DNA of 64,000 nt from Sphingobacterium sp. R2 (GTDB lineage: Bacteria; Bacteroidota; Bacteroidia; Sphingobacteriales; Sphingobacteriaceae): the NCBI RefSeq assembly GCF_040760075.1, contig NZ_CP142884.1, positions 1,054,001 to 1,118,000 of the forward strand. The letters run 5' to 3'. Position 1 is the stretch's first letter. Every line of letters begins with the position of its first letter. Shown here in pieces: positions 53,571 through 61,727 of this stretch. The notes under the pieces are model-generated. The model was not told where the DNA came from. It saw only the letters and a list, made by a program, of their open reading frames with translations, and made no database searches. A program made the position numbers and the translations under genes.

Positions 53571-54509
53571 CTATTTAATATAACTTTCATCTCTAATAAT
53601 GATCTCACGCCCAGGCATTGTAGCTGGAACCAATCCCGCTTTCAAAACGATACGCTGTCCGCGATCGCCTGTCAAAAAAGCACTAAAACCTAAACCTAAG
53701 CCCATATTCGGCTGATAATTCATAATGTAGACAGGCCTCACAAAGGGGTATACGCCATCGGCGATAGTCGATTGAGATGGTCTATAGAAATTGACCTTTT
53801 CACCCCCTTGATCACTACTTCCGATGCTCAATGTACGAATTTTCTCCAATAAATTCGAATTTTTTTCTACAGCTTTCAGATACCAATTGTACCCAATCAC
53901 ACCCACTGTATTCGCATTCTCACTGACATATTTCATCACTTCTTCACTATCCTTCATTGCAGAAACAGCTTTCGGATCAATTTTGTTTAATTTGAAATAA
54001 TCTTTCAAATAACGAAGTGTACTCGAATTTGCATTATCAAAAATCAAGCGTTGCCCTGCTAAATTACCTTCCAACAAAGACTTAACGTCTTTTTGCGACA
54101 TAATAGTATCTTTACTATTCCGATTATTGATCAGTACAACTGCATCGGAAGCTATTTGGAAGATTTTCGGCTGAATACCGCGCTTCTGAAAATAGCTACC
54201 TTCCTGGTTCGTCAACTTTCTCGTCAATACAACCACATAAGCTGAATCAGAAAGCAAGGCATTTACCGCTTTAATCTCGGGCCTGGCGATCAATTCCAAA
54301 CTTGAGTTTGGGTATGAACTTTCAAAAACATCGGCAGATTCTTGGATGATAGGCAACAAAGTCTGATCAACAATAACCGGAAGTTTACCCGTTAGAATAT
54401 CCTCTCCTTCCTTTGTACTCTTCGTTTTATTTTTGCACGAAACAAATACTCCCATACAGATGCCTAGCATCATAAGAACCATTTTATATTTTCTCATACG
54501 ATACATCAT
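53571..54509 (-). CDS. PstS-like substrate-binding lipoprotein (orphan)
   Basis: 312 residues. Lipoprotein signal with lipobox VFVSC, then a periplasmic-binding fold of the PstS/PBP-like-2 family: LPVIVDQTLLPIIQESADVF, VVVLTRKLTNQEG, and NANSSTLRYLKDYF, where SST occupies the anion-binding loop position. The C-terminal IADGVYPFVRPVYIM and GFSAFLTGDRGQRIVLKAGLVPA match phosphate-binding proteins. No pstC, pstA or pstB is nearby; the genes around it are tonB and a TPR protein. The ATG at 54497 (MRKYKM) is an equally good start. Phosphate as ligand is a family inference. Confidence 0.85.
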   Translation of the reverse strand: MMYRMRKYKMVLMMLGICMGVFVSCKNKTKSTKEGEDILTGKLPVIVDQTLLPIIQESADVFESSYPNSSLELIARPEIKAVNALLSDSAYVVVLTRKLTNQEGSYFQKRGIQPKIFQIASDAVVLINNRNSKDTIMSQKDVKSLLEGNLAGQRLIFDNANSSTLRYLKDYFKLNKIDPKAVSAMKDSEEVMKYVSENANTVGVIGYNWYLKAVEKNSNLLEKIRTLSIGSSDQGGEKVNFYRPSQSTIADGVYPFVRPVYIMNYQPNMGLGLGFSAFLTGDRGQRIVLKAGLVPATMPGREIIIRDESYIK

Positions 54510-54584
54510 AAAATAAGACAGTTTAAATAAAGAATAGTTTAACTTTTGAAGAGAGAGTTGGTTAAAACTAAAAGAAAGTGGCGC

Positions 54585-54824
54585 TTAATTAAAATTATTT
54601 TGCCAAAGCCGTACAAACCGCATAAATGAATACAGAATCAATACGACGCCAAAAATTGTTTTGTAAGTTGGATTAATTTCAATCGGAAAATTGTCCCAGA
54701 ATATAATCAAAAGGCCCAAAACAAAATAAAAGCCAAACATGAAAAGTCCTAAAATAGACAGAAACCGCTTCAGAGGCGATTTCTGTCTATAATTTGAACT
54801 ATTACTAGAATTAAAATTTGTCAT
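54585..54824 (-). CDS. Small two-helix membrane protein
   Basis: 79 residues. An Asn/Ser-rich N-terminus (MTNFNSSNSSNYRQKSP) is followed by two hydrophobic helices (ILGLFMFGFYFVLGLLIIFW and TIFGVVLILYSFMRFVRLW). No recognised family. It starts 1 nt after the tonB stop and is followed by the PstS-like gene, so it belongs to the same operon. Its first codons include a 10-bp inverted repeat. Confidence 0.75.
   Translation of the reverse strand: MTNFNSSNSSNYRQKSPLKRFLSILGLFMFGFYFVLGLLIIFWDNFPIEINPTYKTIFGVVLILYSFMRFVRLWQNNFN
54755..54789 (-). repeat. Hairpin inside the start of the small membrane protein gene
   Basis: TAGACAGAAA (54755-54764) and TTTCTGTCTA (54780-54789) are exact inverted arms around 15 nt, 37-71 nt after the tonB stop on the - strand. 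A short TTTT follows, so it could act as a partial terminator. Confidence 0.6.
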
Positions 54825-54825
54825 T

Positions 54826-55713
54826 CTAATTTTGAAGGTTCAATCGAATTGGTAAAGTATACGCTACACGAACTGGACGACCATTTTGAATTCCCGGTTT
54901 CCATTTCTTCGCTTTCTTAAGCAACCTAACGGCTGCATCGCCAGTACCATATTTCAAATCACGTTTGATATTGATGTCTGTTAAGCTACCATCTTTTTCT
55001 ACAACGAAGGATACCTCAACAACACCATTTACACCATTTTCTGTTGCCGCTGCTGGATACTCGTAGTTTGACCCAACCCAAGACATAAATGCTGCCATAC
55101 CACCGATAGGTGTTGGTTGAACCTCAATGGCATTAAATGGAAGAATTTCATCTCCATTACCATTCGGATCTCCTTTTGCAGCACCAGTGATCGCACCATC
55201 TTGTTTCTTTGAACCGAATTCGCCACGTGCAACCGAAGTACCTGTCGGACTACCTTTCAAAGTAATACGCGCTGGAGTTTTATTTGGATCCTTCAATTCT
55301 TCCTGAGAAGCAACTTCTTCTACAACTTTGTTAGCAGGAGCTACTTTAGGTTCAGGGAAACGAACCAAATCCTCTTTTGGTACATCCATGGCCACTTGTT
55401 GAGGTTTTTCTTCCGGTTCTTGTGGAAGTGGCTCCTCTTCTGGTGGTTCTGGTGGCTTGATTTCTTCAAGGTCTTCCAACGTAACTTCGGTTACAGCCGG
55501 AGGTGCCTCAACAGCTTTCTTCGGGAACAGCTTACTTCCAAACACACTAAGGAAACTAGCTATGGCTACAATGCCGATAACGACAAGAAGCCCCCTGTTA
55601 GTCGCTTTGGGCGCAAGTTTGCGAAGCTCGTAAGCTCCATACTCCCTGTTACGGCCCTGAAAAACGACATCAAGCCATTCTTTCTTAAAAATATCTAATT
55701 TTGACCCTATCAT
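54826..55713 (-). CDS. tonB: TonB energy transducer
   Basis: 295 residues. A membrane helix at about 37-57 (GLLVVIGIVAIASFLSVFG), a Pro/Glu-rich periplasmic spacer (EIKPPEPPEEEPLPQEPEEKP, about 85-105), and a C-terminal TonB domain (NGVNGVVEVSFVVEKDGSL and AAVRLLKKAKKWKPGIQNGRP). The cytosolic N-terminus begins with the Bacteroidota-type GRNREYGAYELRKLAPKATNRG (split). It energises SusC- and other TonB-dependent receptors. Follows two exbD genes. Confidence 0.94.
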   Translation of the reverse strand: MIGSKLDIFKKEWLDVVFQGRNREYGAYELRKLAPKATNRGLLVVIGIVAIASFLSVFGSKLFPKKAVEAPPAVTEVTLEDLEEIKPPEPPEEEPLPQEPEEKPQQVAMDVPKEDLVRFPEPKVAPANKVVEEVASQEELKDPNKTPARITLKGSPTGTSVARGEFGSKKQDGAITGAAKGDPNGNGDEILPFNAIEVQPTPIGGMAAFMSWVGSNYEYPAAATENGVNGVVEVSFVVEKDGSLTDINIKRDLKYGTGDAAVRLLKKAKKWKPGIQNGRPVRVAYTLPIRLNLQN

Positions 55714-55744
55714 TTTATTTTAGTTTTATGTGTCAATCTAATAA

Positions 55745-56302
55745 CTAATCATTATAGATATTGTCACGTTTTAACACTTCGACTTCTTCTGGTGTAATCT
55801 TTCCGATCATATAGCGTTTAACGTCTACAATTTTCATCTCGTCAAGAATATCAACTAGATTGCGCTGTGTACATTTTTCACTAGGACGTATGATTACAAT
55901 CATGTCTTTACCGCCTGAAACGCGAGGTACATAAGCCTTTTTCTCCATCAAGACCTTACGGATTCCATCTGCGCCATAACCAGCAACAGTAGGACCTTCG
56001 ATCGGATTAGCTACTTGACCATATACCCACGAGACTTTATTGTCAGAACCCAATAAAATTGTAAGGGAACGATTATCTGCCGTAAGCAGTTCATCGCTTT
56101 GTTGTTCTTTAATTTTATTTTTGTCTGGCATAGCCACATCCATTGCCTGCGGTTTATTTAAGGACGTGGTCAACATGAAGAAGGTAATCAACAAGAATGC
56201 CAAATCTACCATGGCTGTAAGGTCTACCTTACCCCCATTTTTCTTGGATCTAACTTTCCCGCCTTTTCCTTTTTTACCACTATCCTGATTTAATTCTGCC
56301 AT
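55745..56302 (-). CDS. exbD: ExbD/TolR-family protein (first of two, downstream copy)
   Basis: 185 residues. A Lys/Gly-rich N-terminus precedes the single TM helix with the proton-carrying Asp: GGKVDLTAMVDLAFLLITFF. The periplasmic domain is longer than in E. coli ExbD and ends IIRPSEKCTQRNLVDILDEM, the usual ExbD end of the fold. Lies between the second exbD and tonB; forms the motor with ExbB. Confidence 0.92.
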   Translation of the reverse strand: MAELNQDSGKKGKGGKVRSKKNGGKVDLTAMVDLAFLLITFFMLTTSLNKPQAMDVAMPDKNKIKEQQSDELLTADNRSLTILLGSDNKVSWVYGQVANPIEGPTVAGYGADGIRKVLMEKKAYVPRVSGGKDMIVIIRPSEKCTQRNLVDILDEMKIVDVKRYMIGKITPEEVEVLKRDNIYND

Positions 56303-56326
56303 CGTTTGTTCTTATTAAATCGTCAA

Positions 56327-56989
56327 TTATTTGTCCTCAGCACGCATGCCTGTTATGAAACTAAATTTGTTTTGCTTTTGATTACGCAATGTTTCAATAA
56401 CTAAATTAACCGAAGGATACTTCTCATTCGCATCTGCTTTGATAGCCATCTTCAAAGGCCCAGGGTGCACGAAGTTTTTATCCGATGCCTCCTTTTCCTT
56501 ATTTACTTCTTCGGCGGCTAGTCGGGCATTTTGAACCCAATAATACAGCTCATTTGAAGTATTCTCTGTACTATCAACCGGGATACCAGTTTGCACGCCT
56601 TTTTCTGTACGCTTACTTCCATCCAAGGCCAATAAACCCTTCAATTTAGACATTGGTACACCAAAGTTTTCCATCAATTTGAAACGATCGTAATCTTCTT
56701 GCGAAAAGCCAACGCCATACTTTGCTGACATTCTTTCTAGTGCTTTTACGCGAACCTGTTGATCAGTCGTACCGAAGAAAACTTTACCTTGATCGCCTAT
56801 TGTGATCATACCTACATTTGAATCAGGTAACTTATCTTTCGTAGTCGATGCTGGGGTATCCACCGTCAATGCTTCCGGTTGGCGCGCTGTCGCCGTTAAG
56901 ACGAAGAACGTAAGCAGTAAGAACGATACGTCACACATCGCTGTCATATCGATCGACGTACTGGCTCTTTTTACTTTTGCTTTACCCAT
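56327..56989 (-). CDS. exbD: ExbD/TolR-family protein with enlarged periplasmic domain
   Basis: 220 residues. The TM helix SIDMTAMCDVSFLLLTFFVL has the conserved Asp. Between the first beta segment (MITIGDQGKVFFG) and the last (MAIKADANEKYPSVNLVIETL) there are about 90 extra residues with LMENFGVPMSKLKGLLALDG and NELYYWVQNARLAAEE, so the periplasmic domain is much larger than usual. Paired with another ExbD, suggesting a heteromeric motor. Confidence 0.9.
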   Translation of the reverse strand: MGKAKVKRASTSIDMTAMCDVSFLLLTFFVLTATARQPEALTVDTPASTTKDKLPDSNVGMITIGDQGKVFFGTTDQQVRVKALERMSAKYGVGFSQEDYDRFKLMENFGVPMSKLKGLLALDGSKRTEKGVQTGIPVDSTENTSNELYYWVQNARLAAEEVNKEKEASDKNFVHPGPLKMAIKADANEKYPSVNLVIETLRNQKQNKFSFITGMRAEDK

Positions 56990-57043
56990 TTTAAATTCTT
57001 CTTTTTAAATTAAAAACTCAATCTTCTATCCTATGATGATTTT

Positions 57044-57086
57044 AATATTTGATTTCCATAAAATAAATTTAAAAAAATCAAATATT
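57044..57086. repeat. Inverted repeat between exbB and exbD
   Basis: AATATTTGATTT (57044-57055) and AAATCAAATATT (57075-57086) are exact inverted arms of 12 bp with 19 nt between them. It lies in the gap between the exbB stop and the exbD start. No T-run follows, so it may act as an mRNA stability or processing element. Confidence 0.65.
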
Positions 57087-57099
57087 TTCATCACAGTTC

Positions 57100-57924
57100 T
57101 TATTTGTGGTTTGCAGCGTATGTTTGTACGATTGAGAAACCAGCTTCGTCGATAGAGTAAGTTAATTTATCGATTTTTGCAGTAAAGATGTTATACAATA
57201 CGATAGCGAATGTTGATGTCGCGATACCAGTTGCTGTATTGATCAAGGCCTCAGAGATACCGTTCGCCAATTTAGCTGAATCTGGAGCACCACCTGTTGC
57301 CAATGCCGAGAAGGCTTTGATCATACCTGTTACTGTACCCAATAGACCACATAATGTACCGATAGAAACTAATGTAGCGATAACGTTTAAGTTTTTCTCT
57401 AACATAGGCATTTCCAATGCAGTTGTTTCTTCGATTTCTTTTTGAATTGCAATAGCCGCTTTTTCAGTGTTCACTTCAGGATCTACAGATACTGATTTGT
57501 ACTTCAATAAACCAGCTTTCACAACGTTTGCTACTGAACCTTTTTGTTTGTCACATTCAGCAATCGCTGAATCGATGTTTCCACCATTAATCAACGTTTG
57601 GATTTTACGGACAAAGTTTCCAACGTTTCCAGTACCAGAAGCTTTGTTGATAACGATAAAACGTTCTACCGAGAAAACCCATACCATTAAGAATAAACCA
57701 AGCAAAACAGGTACGATAGCCCCAGCATGGTAAACCATTCCTAAATAGTTACCTGGATTAGGAGCATTTTCCGGATTGTTATCAACGAAGTTAGTTGGAT
57801 TACCCATCACAAATTTCCATACACAGAAACCCACGATGAAACAGATGATGATTGCAGCTTGAGCAAAGAAAGATCCTCCGTTGTTGCTCTCTTGTTTTGC
57901 AGCAGTTTTAGGTGCGTTTGCCAT
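57100..57924 (-). CDS. exbB: ExbB/TolQ/MotA-family proton channel
   Basis: 274 residues from the ATG at 57924 (MANAPKTAAKQESNNGG); the 32 codons upstream in frame cover the promoter region and are not coding. Three membrane helices, the last two in the conserved core LVSIGTLCGLLGTVTGMIKAFSAL and ATSTFAIVLYNIFTAKI. It is the first gene of the operon and, with the two ExbD, converts proton motive force into movement of TonB. Confidence 0.94.
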   Translation of the reverse strand: MANAPKTAAKQESNNGGSFFAQAAIIICFIVGFCVWKFVMGNPTNFVDNNPENAPNPGNYLGMVYHAGAIVPVLLGLFLMVWVFSVERFIVINKASGTGNVGNFVRKIQTLINGGNIDSAIAECDKQKGSVANVVKAGLLKYKSVSVDPEVNTEKAAIAIQKEIEETTALEMPMLEKNLNVIATLVSIGTLCGLLGTVTGMIKAFSALATGGAPDSAKLANGISEALINTATGIATSTFAIVLYNIFTAKIDKLTYSIDEAGFSIVQTYAANHK

Positions 57925-58017
57925 TTTTCTAATTTTTAGTTTTTTACTGTTGTTTAAATATATAATGTTGTTTAAATTATATGCACTCTTGTTCGCTTTT
58001 GAAATCAATTTGCAAAG

Positions 58018-58044
58018 CAAATTTAATATCTAATGTCAAATTTA
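58018..58044 (-). promoter_or_regulatory. Two exbB promoter boxes
   Basis: TAAATTTG occurs twice on the - strand, at 58025-58018 and 58044-58037, each an exact TAnnTTTG. They give leaders of about 90 and 110 nt. No clear -33 TTTG at the usual distance for either. Confidence 0.5.
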
Positions 58045-58355
58045 AAATATTCCTCTTAAATATGTAAAAAAAATCAAATTTGTTTTTTTAAACTGAAACA
58101 CCGTTAATGTGTGTTATTTTTCTCAGCAGCTCCCGTTATATAATCATTGTTTCTCGTTGCTAAATCGCTTATTCGCAATAATTATTTTACAATGAAAGCC
58201 ATTTTTTTTTTGATATGCAAGAAAATCGAAGATTTTAAATTACAAAAAGTAAGTGATTACTCATATTACCAAACAAACACACAGTCTGTACACAAACCAT
58301 ACTTGCCTAATAAACAATTCATTAGATTTAATCTGCATATTGCCATAATACTTGT
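58045..58355. other. Gene-free spacer between exbB and the SUI1 gene
   Basis: AT-rich stretch with no supported gene, tRNA or terminator. A 70-codon + strand frame at 58147-58359 has no family features and is discounted. Confidence 0.6.
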
Positions 58356-58706
58356 TTAACCACCCACCAATTTTACGCGATACCCCTCTTTAAGTAACAA
58401 CTCGTAAATCTTTTGTTTAAACTCTCCCTGTATGATGATCTCGCCATCCTTTACAGTTCCACCCACTCCACACTTCTGTTTCAACAATTTACCTAAAATT
58501 TCCAGATCTTCGGTTTTTCCTACAAAACCTGTAATCAACGTAACAACTTTCCCTTTTCGCATTTTACGATCAAGCTGTACTTTCAAGTTTTGCTGATTCG
58601 TTGGTAAAGTATCCTGTTCCTGAAAAAAATCAGATAATTGATAATTGAAGTTATCATCTGTAGAATAGACAACCCCTTCATAAGACTGTTTTTTATTTTT
58701 ACTCAT
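58356..58706 (-). CDS. SUI1/eIF1-like translation factor (YciH)
   Basis: 116 residues with the SUI1 fold: MRKGKVVTLITGF, LEILGKLLKQKCGVGGTVKDGEIIIQG (split at GVGGTVKDGEI) and EGYRVKLVGG at the end. The N-terminal 35 residues are not conserved. Bacterial SUI1 proteins may bind the ribosomal initiation complex, but no essential role is established. It starts 10 nt after the lipid-kinase gene on the same strand. Confidence 0.92.
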   Translation of the reverse strand: MSKNKKQSYEGVVYSTDDNFNYQLSDFFQEQDTLPTNQQNLKVQLDRKMRKGKVVTLITGFVGKTEDLEILGKLLKQKCGVGGTVKDGEIIIQGEFKQKIYELLLKEGYRVKLVGG

Positions 58707-58716
58707 TATCTTAATT

Positions 58717-59595
58717 TTAGCAAATTATTTTTAAGGCTTTTGGCATAATGGAAATATCCAGTTTATCTCCCAATTCGATGGGTTCCCCATCGACGTGTAC
58801 CGGCGAAATCTTATCCACCTCAATCTGTATATTCTTCCCGGGAATAATCTCTACATAACTGGATTGATCTGCCGACTTGTTAAACAGATGAAAAATCATC
58901 TTTGGCAAAATATAGAGTGGAAATTTGTGCACAATACAGACATCTAATATACCATCATTGACTGAAGCTTGAGGCGCAATATAAGCGTTATTTCCATATT
59001 GGGGAGAATTCGCTACACTGATCATAAAAGCCTGTCTTTCATACACTTTTCCATCGATGGTCAATTTGTAATGTGCAGGTTGATATTTACTGAGCACATT
59101 AAACACTGATTTCATGTATCCCAACGGTCCACGAATATTTTCATTAGCAAAATTTTCGCTCACGGACGCATCGAACCCTAAACCAGCAATATTAAAAAAT
59201 CTCCTTTCATTGATAACACCACAGTCCACCTCAATTGATTCAAAACGATTAATCCGGCGGATAGCAGCAGCTTCATTCATAGGTACCCCCAAGTAAAGCG
59301 CCAAACCGTTGCCAGAACCCTCAGGAATAATCCCCAATGGAATTCCAGACCCAACCAAAGCTGACCCCAATTCATTGATTGTTCCATCGCCTCCCACTGC
59401 TATAACCGCATCGTAACCCTCTTCGATTGCTTTCAAACCAATTTCATAGGCATGATTAGGTCTCGCAGTCTGTTGAAAAGTAGGATCAAATTTTTGTAGA
59501 TCAAGCACATCCAACACCTGCTTTTTAAAGGATGTCTTGTGCTTTCCTCCTGAAATCGGATTAATAACAAACAATATTTGTTTACGTTCTGACAT
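58717..59595 (-). CDS. YegS/DgkB-type lipid kinase
   Basis: 292 residues of the diacylglycerol/lipid-kinase family. Nucleotide-binding VINPISGGKHK and AVGGDGTINELGSAL (GGDGT motif), PEGSGNGLALYLG and the C-terminal SPVHVDGEPIELG are present. It would phosphorylate diacylglycerol or a related lipid, recycling envelope turnover products. A TATCTTTG promoter box ends 4 nt before its ATG. Confidence 0.92.
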   Translation of the reverse strand: MSERKQILFVINPISGGKHKTSFKKQVLDVLDLQKFDPTFQQTARPNHAYEIGLKAIEEGYDAVIAVGGDGTINELGSALVGSGIPLGIIPEGSGNGLALYLGVPMNEAAAIRRINRFESIEVDCGVINERRFFNIAGLGFDASVSENFANENIRGPLGYMKSVFNVLSKYQPAHYKLTIDGKVYERQAFMISVANSPQYGNNAYIAPQASVNDGILDVCIVHKFPLYILPKMIFHLFNKSADQSSYVEIIPGKNIQIEVDKISPVHVDGEPIELGDKLDISIMPKALKIIC

Positions 59596-59599
59596 ATCC

Positions 59600-59607
59600 C
59601 AAAGATA
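59600..59607 (-). promoter_or_regulatory. -7 promoter box of the lipid kinase gene
   Basis: Exact TATCTTTG on the - strand, 4 nt before the ATG at 59595; predicts a leaderless transcript. Confidence 0.7.
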
Positions 59608-59719
59608 GCGGAAATTACGAATTTCTTAAAATAATGTAATCTTTACCCATCTTAAAGTATATACCTATACTTTTTAAATTAAAATATAGATTTGATTTTA
59701 AATAATCCTTAAAGTATTG

Positions 59720-59727
59720 TAGCTTTG
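59720..59727 (+). promoter_or_regulatory. metK -7 promoter box
   Basis: TAGCTTTG is an exact TAnnTTTG, about 18 nt before the riboswitch-like element. A TTTG at 59691-59694 lies 25 nt upstream, slightly far for a -33 element. Confidence 0.6.
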
Positions 59728-59744
59728 TCGCATAAAAAATAGAA

Positions 59745-59825
59745 TGTGGACTGATTTGCGTGCTGTTGCGTCACAAAAGCAACGACAAGGAGATTGCAAC
59801 CACAGTAAAAAAGTGCTAAAAACCC
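59745..59825 (+). ncRNA. Probable SAM-II riboswitch in the metK leader
   Basis: TGTGG (59745-59749) pairs with CCACA (59800-59804) as stem P1. Next to it stand the conserved loop words of SAM-II: ACTGATTT on the 5' side and ATTGCAACCACAGTAAAAAA then GTGCTAAA on the 3' side. GG at 59789-59790 can pair with CC at 59823-59824 for the pseudoknot, opposite in sense to the CC-GG pair of known examples. The loop has an extra GTTGC/GCAAC hairpin (59765-59783). SAM-II is known from alpha-proteobacteria and Bacteroidota methionine genes. 75 nt remain to the start codon, so how it controls expression is unclear. Confidence 0.75.
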
Positions 59826-59900
59826 TTCGCTATTACGGCGCTTATCACTTTGCTGTTAATTCATTCTAGCGCAAATCCAATATTTAAAATCAGGTAAAGC

Positions 59901-61154
59901 ATGGCTTATTTATTTACGTCGGAATCTGTTTCTGAAGGACATCCAGACAAAATTGCGGATCAAATTTCAGATGCATTAATAGACAATTTTTTAGCATGGG
60001 ACGAGGATTCTCGTGTCGCTATTGAAACGTTGGTAACAACAGGACAAGTAGTCCTCGCCGGGGAAGTTAAATCAAACATATACCTCGATGTTCAGAAGAT
60101 CGCACGTTCGGTAATTCAAAAGATTGGCTATACCAAATCTGAATATATGTTTGAAGCGAATTCCTGTGGCGTATTATCGGCGATCCACGAACAATCTGCA
60201 GACATTAATCAAGGTGTAGACCGTAAAACAAGGCAGGAGCAAGGGGCGGGTGACCAAGGGATTATGTTTGGTTATGCGAATAACGAAACAGAAAATTTTA
60301 TGCCTCTGGCATTAGACCTATCTCATCGCTTACTTTATGAATTGGCCGAGCTACGTCGCGAAAATAACGAAATTAAGTATTTGCGCCCGGACGCAAAATC
60401 TCAGGTTACCCTTGAGTATAGCGATGATCACAAACCCAAAAGGATTGACGCCATTGTCATCTCAACGCAACATGATGACTTTGATACCGAACAAGCGATG
60501 TTGGACAAAATTACACACGACATCAAAACTATTTTGATTCCTCGTGTTAAAGCACAATTAAAGCCAGAACTTCAATTGTTATTTAACGATGAAATTAAGT
60601 TTCATATCAATCCTACTGGAAAATTTGTAATCGGCGGGCCTCATGGAGACACCGGTCTTACGGGCCGAAAAATAATTGTGGACACCTACGGCGGTAGAGG
60701 TGCACATGGTGGCGGTGCTTTCTCTGGAAAAGATCCGTCTAAAGTGGACCGGTCTGCGGCGTATGCGACACGCCATATTGCCAAAAACTTAGTGGCAGCA
60801 GGTGTAGCCGATGAAATTCTTGTACAAATTTCTTATGCGATTGGTGTAAAAGATCCGATGGGAATCTATGTAAACACGTATGGAACGAGCAAAGTAAATT
60901 TAACCGATGGTCAAATTGCTGAAAAAATTACCCATTTATTTGACATGACTCCATACGGAATTGAAACGCGTTTGGGACTGAGGAACCCCATTTACTCGGA
61001 AACAGCAGCTTATGGACACATGGGAAGAACACCAAAAAAAGTAATAAAAGAATTTGAAAGCTCAACTGGCGAGAAAAAGCAGGTTGAAGTTGAACTATTT
61101 ACTTGGGAAAAACTGGATTATATCGAGAAGGTAAAAGCAGAATTTGGTCTATAA
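59901..61154 (+). CDS. metK: S-adenosylmethionine synthetase
   Basis: 417-residue methionine adenosyltransferase making SAM from ATP and methionine. [18 protein letters not shown] at the N-terminus, [12 protein letters not shown] (the signature hexapeptide region), [20 protein letters not shown] and [20 protein letters not shown] (all family blocks) are intact. Monocistronic with its own promoter, the SAM-II-like leader, and a long perfect hairpin after the stop. Confidence 0.98.
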   Translation: MAYLFTSESVSEGHPDKIADQISDALIDNFLAWDEDSRVAIETLVTTGQVVLAGEVKSNIYLDVQKIARSVIQKIGYTKSEYMFEANSCGVLSAIHEQSADINQGVDRKTRQEQGAGDQGIMFGYANNETENFMPLALDLSHRLLYELAELRRENNEIKYLRPDAKSQVTLEYSDDHKPKRIDAIVISTQHDDFDTEQAMLDKITHDIKTILIPRVKAQLKPELQLLFNDEIKFHINPTGKFVIGGPHGDTGLTGRKIIVDTYGGRGAHGGGAFSGKDPSKVDRSAAYATRHIAKNLVAAGVADEILVQISYAIGVKDPMGIYVNTYGTSKVNLTDGQIAEKITHLFDMTPYGIETRLGLRNPIYSETAAYGHMGRTPKKVIKEFESSTGEKKQVEVELFTWEKLDYIEKVKAEFGL

Positions 61155-61160
61155 GAACAC

Positions 61161-61219
61161 CAAGTTCATTAAAATACAACGGGGGACATGATGTCCCCCG
61201 TTGTATTTTAATGAACTTG
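61161..61219. terminator. Perfect 28-bp snap-back hairpin after metK
   Basis: The 28 bases at 61161-61188 are the exact reverse complement of 61192-61219, leaving a loop of TGA. The stem centre is GGGGGACA/TGTCCCCC and the outer part is AT-rich. It starts 6 nt after the metK stop. No T-run follows, so it would block elongation or protect the mRNA 3' end rather than act as a standard intrinsic terminator. Confidence 0.85.
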
Positions 61220-61322
61220 CCTAATTTTCACGAACAAAAAAGTCCATTTGCGATTTCCTCACAATTGATACTGGTGAAATCAGGAACGTTTTGTATCTTC
61301 ATAGTTCTAAACCGTTTCAATC

Positions 61323-61727
61323 ATGAAAAGACGCAATTTTCTTCTGGCACCTATGGTGCTTATGACTGCCCCAACATGGGCCCATCCAGTTCGCGCGAGC
61401 CAAGATATTCAGACCAATACCATCGTCCACGTGGTTAATTTCTGGCTTAAGAAAGATATCAGTGAAAAGGATAAAATGAATTTTACCCAGTTTTTTGAGG
61501 AACTTCGGAAAATCGACGTCATCAAAACACTTCATTATGGCGTACCTGCTCAAACAAACCCGAGACCTGTCGTAGACAATAGTTTTGACTACACGTTGAT
61601 TGTTACATTTAAAGATCTTAAAGATATAACAAACTATGAGACACATCCAATCCATTTAAAAGCAATTGAAAAATACCAGCATCTCTGGACGAAAGTTATG
61701 GTCAAAGACACCTCGATCATTAAATAA
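61323..61727 (+). CDS. Secreted Dabb-domain (stress-responsive alpha-beta barrel) protein
   Basis: 134 residues. Signal MKRRNFLLAPMVLMTAPTWA with twin-Arg-like RR, then a Dabb domain (about 33-128): IVHVVNFWLKKDISEKDK, FDYTLIVTFKDLKDITNYETHPIHL and a final KVMVKDTSIIK. Dabb proteins form dimeric alpha-beta barrels; enzymatic roles are mostly unknown. Its last 8 nt overlap the 3' end of the convergent DUF58 gene. Confidence 0.85.
   Translation: MKRRNFLLAPMVLMTAPTWAHPVRASQDIQTNTIVHVVNFWLKKDISEKDKMNFTQFFEELRKIDVIKTLHYGVPAQTNPRPVVDNSFDYTLIVTFKDLKDITNYETHPIHLKAIEKYQHLWTKVMVKDTSIIK

Noticed and set aside
54585..54824. Doubt whether the 79-residue frame is a real gene
   Set aside because: Doubt set aside: the frame is framed tightly by tonB, has two clean transmembrane helices and a good ATG, so it is listed as a real gene.
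57925..58020. 32-codon N-terminal extension of exbB
   Set aside because: AT-rich filler sequence covering a TAAATTTG promoter box; the Bacteroidota ExbB N-terminus starts at 57924.
58147..58359. 70-residue + strand frame in the exbB-SUI1 spacer
   Set aside because: Low-complexity Asn/Lys/Ile composition, no motif, no promoter, and its end overlaps the 3' end of the SUI1 gene.
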